A DNA stretch of 64,000 nucleotides from Bombyx mori. Taxonomy: Eukaryota > Arthropoda > Insecta > Lepidoptera > Bombycidae. The notes below the pieces were generated by a model that did not search any database, was not told the DNA's origin, and saw nothing but the letters and a program-made list of their open reading frames with translations. Both the position numbers and the translations under genes were made by a program. The stretch is taken from NCBI RefSeq assembly GCF_030269925.1, contig NC_085123.1:9052001-9116000 (forward strand). Reading direction: 5' to 3'. Below are positions 55,766 through 64,000 of the stretch, piece by piece; position 1 is the first letter of the stretch, and each line of letters begins with the position of its first letter.

Positions 55766-56790
55766 TACCCAATATAAGCCTGCAAACGTAAGCTACTTAG
55801 AATTCCGTGAGCTCGGAACCGATAAACCTTTATTAATACCACTCATCTTGTTATTGTGATCACAGCGCTTCATTCCAATAATTAACCCTTTAATTGAATG
55901 ACTATTGTTTGCTTTATGTAACACTAAACTTCCTTCAGATATATTCCATCAGCTATTCAACTAAGATTTTGGTAGTTTCAGATTAAATCTTCAAAGGGGT
56001 AATAATATATTGACGCATGATCATTCACCTACATAACTGAGATTTTGCACACGTCATTGATAATTGTACAGCAAGTTACGTTAAAAAGTTGCGTTTTTCG
56101 TGAATACGAAACATGAAAATTCATTATAAAATGATTACCTATAGTCGGATTTTTTATTAGACGAAGTAAACTGACGTTTACTGTGTTGTCAGGTTTTGAT
56201 GAAATAAAAATAGTGCTGTGACAAAGTGAACGATTGAAAAAACTCCTGAATTAATGAAATTGCCTCGATTGTCTAGTGAATAGTTGGTGTGCTGAATTGC
56301 CGATATCGGGTACGGGGTTCTTATTTTAGGCGTGCTTTGTACATACCAACGAGTTTTCGACGAAATATTTTGTTCCTATAGTATCTACCTGTACTGAATA
56401 CCGAGTGTTTTAAACATTAAGAAAAACATTGCGAGGAAGCTTGTAAGACTGTCCTATTTCCAATACATCATATAGTTGAAATTATAGATGTATAAAATAT
56501 AACAATTATAGGTATGTAATGAAAATAAAAAAACTGATTGTAGTTACATACTACTAGTAACATATATTGGAGCACTTTAATACAATTTTATTGTAAAATA
56601 TAAATAATATTCTTTTATAGTTTGAAATTAATGATTAATTCTTCACACTCATTGTTCATTCATGTGATTGAACGAGAACTGAACGCATCACTATTACTTT
56701 AAATATAGCAACATTATTTCACAAAGTGACATTAGCTACTGTCAGCTAGCTTCGTCTAATTAAAAATCCGACTATAATTAAGGTATGATA
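55766..56790. other. Non-coding stretch, nothing recognised
   Basis: AT-rich, no gene or known repeat seen. Confidence 0.45.
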
Positions 56791-56980
56791 GCCCATTGAG
56801 TTTCTCGCCGGATCTTCTCAGTGGGTCGCGTTTCCGATCCGGTGGTCGATTCTGCAAAGCACTGCTCTTGCTAAGGTCAGGGTTAGTAGCACTCCGGTTT
56901 GAGCCCCGTGAGCTCACCTACACGTTAGGGCGAAGCTGATATAGTCTCTCAAGGTTATCGGCATAGGTATGTTAAAAAAA
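56791..56980 (+). mobile_element. LINE 3'-region fragment, plus orientation
   Basis: cccattgagtttctcgccgg, atcttctcagtgggtcgcgt, ttccgatccggtggtcgatt, agccccgtgagctcacctac, ending in gttaaaaaaa. It is the inverse of the module at 29091 and shows what the intact module looks like without the 8146 hairpin. Confidence 0.65.
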
Positions 56981-57018
56981 GGTGTGATTTTAACAAAAAA
57001 AATATTAATTATTTTTCA

Positions 57019-57266
57019 TTTTTTTTTATTGCTTAGATGGGTGGACGAGCTCACAGCCCACTTGATGTTAAGTGGTTACTGGAGCCCATAGACATCTACA
57101 ACGTAAATGCGCCACCCACCTTGATGTATAAGATCTAAGGTGTCAGTATAGTTACAACGGCTGCCCCACTCTTCAAACCGAAACGCATTACTGCTTCACG
57201 GCAGAAATAGGTAGGCAAGGCGGTGGTACCTACCCGTCCGGACTCACAAGAGGTCCTACCACCAGT
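57019..57266 (-). mobile_element. Bm1 SINE, 5'-truncated
   Basis: T-run, attgcttagatgggtggacg, near-consensus body, and a small 4-base insertion (taggtaggcaagg for taggcagg). It ends aagaggtcctaccaccagt. Confidence 0.93.
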
Positions 57267-58688
57267 AAAATCATCATTAATCAAATGTCACCAGATTTAC
57301 ATGGTATCTACATATTTTCTGAAGCGTCTTACAAAATTCGCGCTACACAATATTTCTACAAACGGAATGTAATAGTTATTTACTTTAACTGTTCACACAA
57401 ACATATTTCGGTTTGATTGAAACATAATAACTTGTGTATCTGCGTGTTTACAACATCGTTGTTACTGCCCTTATACAAATATCAGAATATATAGCGAGCG
57501 GATTGCAATCAACGTTAACAGGGGGATGATTAATTTCCATCCCCTAAACGCGCACTTTGAAATTCCGATCGGCCGCAGCACCCGTGTTACTTGCGGGTAT
57601 TTGGTAGCGAAATACGCGTGCAATAAATGTCACCCGTGTCCCATGCTCTGGACGGTGTCAGACACAGGTGTCGCGAAATGTAATACACAATATCGCCTCG
57701 TCTAGGTTTTGTTTATCCGAAATTGTTCGCTGTACAACGTCCGTATTGCATTCTTTTGTCACAAACTTGTACATAGCTTCGTTCATAAACTTATACAACT
57801 TTTATGGATGTTTTAGATATACAGCTTACTAGATAGTATGTAGCTAAGGGTGCGATTAAGAACAGCTATGTAAGGTAAACAAATACCTCTAAGAGTTATT
57901 AGTCGTATCATGTATTTTTCTATTTTATTTTGAATTTTTGGGGCAAGGAAAACGATTGATTGCCCGACCCTGCTTCTCGCCTCCAAACATCGCTCGCATC
58001 AATCCTGCTGCAACATTTAGAGATAAGATTTTGGGATTCGAGTAACTCTTATCATATTACGATATCGTGCTTATGGCAGGCTGCTGTGTGCCTTCTATGT
58101 AGTGCTCTCATTGTTTTGAGTGACTCTAGATTTTTGTAAATTTAGAACTAATCTAAAATTATCTCAAATAATCTATAATATATATTGAGTCGAAACTATA
58201 ATCTAAATATAATCAGTTTTTATTAAGATTATTATATTACAATAGCGATTTGATATATCGTATAATAGATCACGAAATTGGTTAAATTTAATAAACAAAT
58301 AGAAAACACTCTATCATTTCACTTTAACTAATACATAGCATCGTTATTATTGACACGCGAACTCAAATTTTGTGCCGCCGACTCCTATTGAAGCGAAACC
58401 TTAGGGCCCACGAGACAGTCAAATAAGCAATCCCGGGAGAGGCAATCACGGGAACAATGAATTCCATTAAAACCCATACGTCGTTTACGAGGTAATTTCC
58501 TTTTCAAAGACTTTTACTTTGGACTACATTTACCATGCTATTAATGCTGACACGTAACGCCCTCTATTTTATTATTGGTAATATTTTTGACCCCCCTTAC
58601 CAAAATCAAAAGATTGAATTATGAAATATAACTCTTAGGAATCTAGTCCACTATTCTGCCCAGGAGTGACAGGAAATATTCATATCTT
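57267..58688. other. Non-coding stretch, nothing recognised
   Basis: GC-richer around 57535-57700. No gene, no known repeat. Confidence 0.45.
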
Positions 58689-59128
58689 TAGAAGTCGGCA
58701 TGGCCTAAGGGATAAGACGTCCGGTGCATTCGTGTTGAGCGATACACCGGTGTTCGAATCCCAGGCGGGTACCAATGTTTCTAATGAAATAAGCACTCAA
58801 CAAATGTTCACGATTGACTTCCACGGTGAAGGAATAACATCGTGTAATAAAAGTGAAACCCACAAAATTATAATTTGCGTAATTACTGGTGGTAGGACCT
58901 CTTGTGAGCCCGCACGGGTAAGTACCACCACCCTGCCTATTTCTGCCGTGAAGCAGTAATGCATTTCGGTTTGAAAGGTGGGCAGCCGTTGTAACTATAC
59001 TGAGATCTTAGAACTTATATCTCAAGGGGGGTGGCGCATTAACGTTGTAGATGTCCATGGGCTCCAGTAACCACTTAACACCAGGTGGGCTGTGAGCTCG
59101 TTCACCCATCTAAGCAATAAAAAAAAAA
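58689..59128 (+). mobile_element. Full-length Bm1 SINE with intact pol III boxes
   Basis: Head gaagtcggcatggcctaagg with A-box tggcctaagggataagacg and B-box ggtgttcgaatccc, close to the tRNA-Arg pattern. Linker cacgattgacttccacggtg, complete body, tail gcaataaaaaaaaa. Of the three full-length copies in the window this has the best-preserved internal promoter without rearrangement. Confidence 0.94.
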
Positions 59129-59228
59129 TTAAACCTTTAAGTTGTATTAATAGAACAGCCGTTTTAACAATATAAGACTCTTACTTTGTGAAATTTGGCA
59201 GCGGCCTTTGCAGCGTGATCTATGTACT

Positions 59229-59428
59229 TCAATGATTTCATTATTTCCTCTATCAATTTGCTGGTAGCCAAAGAGGCTATTCGCGCTGACGAGCAGATGA
59301 GCTCATGGGTTCAACCTGAGAGAATTTGCTTACCACAGCCCCAGCAAGAGCAGTGCTTCGCAGAATCTACCACCGGATCGGGAACCTGACCCACTCAGAA
59401 GATCCGGCGAAAAACTCAGTAGTCTATG
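59229..59428 (-). mobile_element. LINE 3'-region fragment
   Basis: gctggtagccaaagaggcta, gatgagctcatgggttcaac, agcagtgcttcgcagaatct, accaccggatcgggaacctg and cagaagatccggcgaaaaac. No long T-run remains at its 3' end, so the tail has decayed. Confidence 0.6.
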
Positions 59429-60227
59429 GCCTATATACCTAAAATCAAACGTCCCAAAATCAAGATCGCGTTCCTATCCACATAACTATAAATAGATTTT
59501 TATGAACATTTCAATTTTAACGCAAAAAAAGTCATTCTGTATGTACGATTTACATTCATAAAATTTGCACGATACGAAATTTTATGGCTTTCAATACCAT
59601 AGGTTTCATGTGGATATTATTTTTCCGAGTGAATTTCGTTGATGCTCTTAATTTTCTTTTTATTGCAGACTTTATCGAGAGTGTATGTGTATATGAAATC
59701 TATACATATAGCTAAATTAATTCAAATGATTTAAATATATTGTTTTGTACATCATGCGTTCCTCTCGTGTGCGGGCTGACATTGACAGTATTTTAGCTTT
59801 ATCTTCTATATATTATCGCACTTCTGGTACTAAAACAGTAAACACAAAAATTGATAATGATAAGCAAATGCATGATGGATCAAATATCAGAAAATCGAAT
59901 GAAAGCAAACCCCTCGAGTGCAAGCCAGTACGTACTCCGTCCACCACTATCCTTTATAGTTCGCAGTTTGATTCGTTTTATTTGTTGCCGGGTATTTTCC
60001 GGTCCCCGTTCACATGAATCAAACCGTACGGACTCATTTATTTGATACCGATGGACAAGATACACTAGACCACGCTAAATTCGTGCGCACCGACAAAATA
60101 CGAGTGAGAGCGTTGAAATAGTGCGTGGTGGCGTTAAATTAATGTTGCTAAAACGAAATTGATTAAAGATTCTTTTTGAAACAGAAATGTTTCAATGATA
60201 CATGAGTGTTTTGCAATTCACGAGCAG
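59429..60227. other. Non-coding stretch, nothing recognised
   Basis: A 90-codon plus frame (59745-60017) overlaps frames on both strands and lacks recognisable domains. Confidence 0.4.
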
Positions 60228-60384
60228 TTTTTTTATTTTTTTATTGCTTAGATGGGTGGACGACCTCACAGCCCACCTGCCACTTAACGGTTACTGGAGC
60301 CCTTAAACATCCACAACGTAAATGCGCCACCCATCTTGAGATATAAGTTCTAAGGTATCAAGTATAGTTACAACGGCTGTCCCA

Positions 60385-61328
60385 TAGGAGTGGGTGATAT
60401 AAATCGTATATAGATTCAATATCTATATATCGCAGCAATATCGTTGAATCCGATATCGCCCCGCACGAAATCTATATATCGATATCAGCCGATACACGAT
60501 ATTGCTCGATGTGATGCGCATCGGCATATCGTACCGATTCGTTAATATCAGCAATATTCGTTTGGTTCGTATCGAATCGGCCAGAGTGAGTGAGCGCACG
60601 ATAGGGATATCATGTGATGAATGAAACAGAAACAGGCATTATCCATACAATTGTAAACCTTATATTTAAGTCCATATGTCTGTAGATTATTCTTAGCGTA
60701 TCAGCAGGATACAATTAAGGAAAGAAGTTTCAACTTTCGACCCTAACTTGAATGCAGTATAGCCTATTTGCATCGTTGAATTTAATTTCACGCGCTTTGA
60801 CCTTGAACTAGAATTTTTGGACAAGTGTTTATAAATACTTAAAAGTTTTTTGTGTTTAATTTCTAAAGTACACATATTTCTATTTTTAGTTGAATCCAAA
60901 TAATTGAGTTTATTTCTTGTGTTTGTATTAAACTTTTGAAATCTACACTCTTTTGGTATATTTTGTAATTTTAAATTAAGACACAAAATACTAAAAACTG
61001 AAAATAATGTAGCCAGTCCTAAGCCTGGTAAAAGCATGAAGGAAAGTTTTTTTGATATTTTTATTTTCATGTTCTTTTTATTACTTTAAGATCATATTAT
61101 AAATTGATATCAGAAAACCAACCGTATAACGTTGACTTAAATCTATCTATATCTACTACGATATTATATCAGCGTATCGTTTCAAATCTCAAATATCATG
61201 AATCGAGAAAATCTACTAGCATCCATCAATATATAGATTCAGAAAATATATAGATTCAATATCCGATATTGATCCTCAATATATAGATACGATTCGATAC
61301 GCGGCAAAACCGATATTACCCACTCCTA
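60385..61328 (-). mobile_element. hAT-type non-autonomous element, copy 2
   Basis: Ends taggagtgggtgatataaat ... cgatattacccactccta, with an 8-bp duplication ctgtccca on both sides (60377-60384 and 61329-61336). It is the inverse complement of 45524-46548 except that the 81-bp unit is present once (944 versus 1025 bp) and a single base differs inside the ORF. Stretches compared base by base are otherwise identical, so both insertions are recent. Confidence 0.88.
60693..61070 (-). CDS. 125-codon ORF inside hAT copy 2, function unknown
   Basis: Same frame as at 45782-46159 with one substitution (Ser for Cys near residue 87). Hydrophobic N-terminal stretch, basic remainder, no recognisable domain. 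Probably a chance frame shared by descent. Confidence 0.2.
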   Translation of the reverse strand: MKIKISKKLSFMLLPGLGLATLFSVFSILCLNLKLQNIPKECRFQKFNTNTRNKLNYLDSTKNRNMCTLEIKHKKLLSIYKHLSKNSSSRSKRVKLNSTMQIGYTAFKLGSKVETSFLNCILLIR

Positions 61329-61636
61329 CTGTCCCACCCTTCAAACCGAAACGCATTACTGCTTCACGGCAGAAATAGCCGTGGTGGTGGTACCTACCCG
61401 CGCGGACTCACAAGAGGTCCTACCACCAGTACAGCTTTATGCTGTAAATGCAGCTTTGTGCTTTATGCAGTTACAGCTCTATATGGTGATTAGTAAGTGC
61501 TATGACACCACTGCATCATAAACTGGGCCCACTTTGTAATAGGAGATTGAAGTCTCAATTCTGTATTGTATTAATCAACTTCAAACGCGAATGTATGAAT
61601 CTTACAGTAAAATAGGCTAAATCTACTTATTTATTA

Positions 61637-61906
61637 TAGCGGCCCGCCCCGGCTTCGCTTGAGAAATAGCGCACGCGATGTAAAGAATTTTAGGTAATTT
61701 TTTTACACATTGGGTTACATTATTGGAGTTTCAGTAAGGATCCCTATTTTTTTTTTAAATATAATAAATATAGCCTATGTCACCCGGGAATACCGTAGTT
61801 TTCCAACAGTGAAAGAATTTTTTAAATCGATTCAGTAGTTGCGGAGCCTATTCAATACAAACAAACAAACATTTCCTCTTTATAATATTAAGTATAAGTA
61901 TAGATG
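61637..61906 (-). mobile_element. Helitron-like element (family 1), minus orientation
   Basis: agcggcccgccccggcttcg, tacattattggagtttcagt, aaggatccctatt, ttgcggagcctattcaatac and acaaacatttcctctttata, ending tatagat. It is the inverse of 10491-10931 without the extra internal ~150 bases of that copy. Confidence 0.6.
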
Positions 61907-62130
61907 ATTTTGATAACTCAGTAGGTCCTTAATCTTTAAGTTTGCAATAATCCAAATCAATCCAAAATAAAACAATAACATTTGTACGTTGTTCAAATAC
62001 CTTTTTCCGGTTCACTATAAATCGTTCTTTCAAATGTAACGTTGATAATTTCACTAGCCATGTTATCTTTCATAGCTGAAATGAATTTATTTCTCAAATC
62101 GTTTATACTTTTGTACGTTACTTAAAATAC

Positions 62131-62381
62131 ATGGTGGTATGACCTCTTGTGAGTCCACGCGGGTGGGTACCACCACCCTGCCTATTTCTGCTGTGAAGCA
62201 GTAATGCGTTTCGGTTTGAAGGGTGGGGCAGCCGTTGTAACTATACTCGAGACCATAGAACTTATATCTCAAGGTGGGTGGCGCATTTACGTTGTGGATG
62301 TCTATGGGCTCCAGTAACCACTTAACACCAGGTGGGCTGTGAGCTCGTCCACCCATCTAAGCAATAAAAAAAAAAAAAAAA
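62131..62381 (+). mobile_element. Bm1 SINE, 5'-truncated, long A tail
   Basis: Starts atggtggtatgacctcttgt, near-consensus body, ending atctaagcaata followed by 17 A. The long pure A tail suggests a recent insertion. Confidence 0.94.
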
Positions 62382-63083
62382 CGTCGTTTTAAGCGACAGA
62401 ATCACATTATTTCACAAAATTCTTCAATAAATTTACGAGCACGCTCATTTCCGTAAACCTAAATAACGTCTCAGTTGTAATTCTACAACTACAAAGCAAA
62501 ATTTTATTATAGCTATACAAATTGGACTACCTCATTCACGAACTGCGTTAACAATTCGAACGATAACATCTATATAATTTACTTCATCTGCCTATTTAAC
62601 GGCCTTATTTGATAAAAGCTATCTTATTTCATTAAGTAAATGAAGCGTCTTCGAGTAATTTCCTAATTAACACCGCAGAAAGTTTTGTTTAGATAGATTA
62701 GACTTGAAGCCTTTAGTAGACTCGGAAATACGATCAAGTTATCTCCCTTATGCAATAAATCAAACGAAGAGTTCTAAACTTATAACGACTAAAATAAAAC
62801 GACATTTTCATTGTTTTTTTACTTAAAAATGTTTTTTTTTTTTATAGGTTAGCAGTAAATATTTTTATTAGTAATCGATAAGCCCCTAAAATAGTAACTA
62901 AAAAGACGGGTTGCGTTTGCAACCTTTTAATACGGCGGTAAATTTAGACACGACTCTCAAACATAAAAAAAACAGGATAACTTAATTTTCAAAAATGTAA
63001 CACACGTTCCGTAAGAACTGTATAAAAGATTGCGTTTTTTTTTTAATTTTTTTTTTTTAATTGAGATATTGTAATGTAACTAA
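62382..63083. other. Non-coding stretch, nothing recognised
   Basis: AT-rich with several T runs; no gene or known repeat seen. Confidence 0.45.
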
Positions 63084-63451
63084 TCTATACATATAAATAA
63101 AATTAAACAAAATTAGTGTGTCTATTTGTAGTATTGAAATAACCGCTTTTTTACTAAATGCATATGAATATATATACGGTACATACACCAAAATAACATT
63201 TTTTACAATTTTTGTCTGTCTGTCTGTCTGTTTGTTCCGGCTAATATCTGAAACGGCTTTACCAATTTTGATGAGACTTTCACTAATAGGTAGCTGATGA
63301 TATAAGGAATAACTTAGGCTACTTTTTTTAGACTAGCTTCGCCCCGCGGCGTTACCCGCAGTTATTGCCGTACCGCGCGCACCATGGCGGGCTTCGCGTA
63401 TCAATAATAAAATTTAATGTTTCCGAAGCGAAGCGAGGGCGGGTCGCTAGT
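63084..63451 (+). mobile_element. Helitron-like element (family 6), unduplicated copy
   Basis: tctatacatataaataaaat, tattgaaataaccgcttttt, a (gtct)n tract near 63215, gactagcttcgccccgcggc, aggcgtta-type GC-rich part. It ends gcgagggcgggtcgctag followed by T. Same order as 55367-55765 but with one copy of the 3' 39-base unit. Confidence 0.7.
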
Positions 63452-64000
63452 ATTAAATATAACGATGGCACAGTGCACTGTAATAAAAACATCTTAATGT
63501 CTAATAACAATTAAAATAAAGAAATTCCGGAAATACGAACGTAGCACGGGACGTGATTAGCGATAGACTTTTCGAAAATTAATTAAATGTTGCCTCGGAC
63601 CTTACCCGGGGCAACTGCGACAATGAACGTGCCCAAAATACTTTCCAACTTCGTTTTTATTCTATTATTTTTATCTGGAATTCGTCGTTTGCAGCTATTT
63701 TTAAAAGCCAATGTTTTTTTCTATAGATCTTATTTGCATGTTTTGAATTGTTAAAATTAATATTAAAATTAAATGGTATCTCATGCGTCTGACGGTAATT
63801 AGTGTTAAAATAAACTCACTGAAATAAGCTTAAGACGAGACTCAACATGGTTTCTTAACGTAGAAATTCAAAACATACAAATGCGATCTACAAATATAAA
63901 TATACAATAATAATATCGTATACTGGTTAAAAAGTTCTAGAAAGATCGAGATGCATGCAGATATATAAATTATATAACGATAAATTTAAGAACGGATTCT
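63452..64000. other. Non-coding stretch to window end
   Basis: No gene or known repeat seen. Confidence 0.45.

Larger units (their letters stand above)
60228..61430 (-). mobile_element. Bm1 SINE split by hAT copy 2
   Basis: The 3' part (60228-60384) runs from a T-rich tract and ttgcttagatgggtggacga to aacggctgtccca. The SINE resumes at 61329 with ctgtcccacccttcaaaccg and ends aagaggtcctaccaccagt. The repeated ctgtccca is the hAT target duplication. Confidence 0.93.

Noticed and set aside
1..64000. CRISPR array, bacterial operon, phage or biosynthetic cluster
   Set aside because: The only regular direct-repeat array has no spacers, and all other features are those of an insect nuclear genome.

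Overview
The window looks like silkworm (Bombyx mori or a very close relative) nuclear DNA from an intergenic or long-intron region. It is AT-rich and has no bacterial features such as operons, ribosome binding sites or CRISPR. About twenty copies or remnants of one tRNA-derived SINE that I recognise as Bombyx Bm1 are scattered through it. The other recurring repeats (Helitron-like/Lep1-type elements, LINE 3' tails, RTE-clade reverse transcriptase) are typical of Lepidoptera. I found no complete host protein-coding gene. Two short stretches could be host exons: a terminal exon with poly(A) signals near 19.25-19.47 kb, and a first exon with an initiator-like site and splice donor near 54.59-54.71 kb. 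Both rest on signal motifs only.

Layout. 0-1.2 kb is an internally deleted Tc1/mariner-type DNA transposon with TA target sites, terminal inverted repeats, and the two ends of its transposase but no catalytic middle. 2-38 kb is non-coding DNA studded with Bm1 SINEs, Helitron-like elements, two palindrome-ended MITEs (6.25 and 15.95 kb), LINE 3' tails and RTE/other reverse transcriptase remnants. 38.3-40.4 kb, minus strand, holds the only long credible ORF: a 680-codon RTE-clade reverse transcriptase with a fresh poly(A) tail but no endonuclease domain. 45.5-46.5 kb is a non-autonomous hAT-type element with a perfect 8-bp target duplication. 47.1-50.7 kb is a compact non-autonomous LTR retroelement, read on the minus strand. 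It has apparently identical ~452-bp LTRs, a broken gag with a CCHC zinc knuckle, no pol, and a ~1.3-kb array of a 25-bp repeat. 50.7-64 kb is further SINE/Helitron-rich DNA, including a second, inverted hAT copy (60.4-61.3 kb) lying inside a Bm1 SINE.

How the parts relate. The parts are layers of insertion, not a pathway. Nested events give relative ages: hAT into Bm1, Bm1 into Bm1, and Bm1 into a Helitron-like element. The 3' ends of Bm1 and of a LINE present four times here align over roughly 80-90 bp. This suggests that the SINE borrows that LINE's machinery. The only putatively active coding capacity is the RTE reverse transcriptase. I see no evidence for a new defence or metabolic system. 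The most unusual object is the LTR element carrying the minisatellite, followed by the pair of nearly identical hAT copies that differ by one exact tandem duplication.
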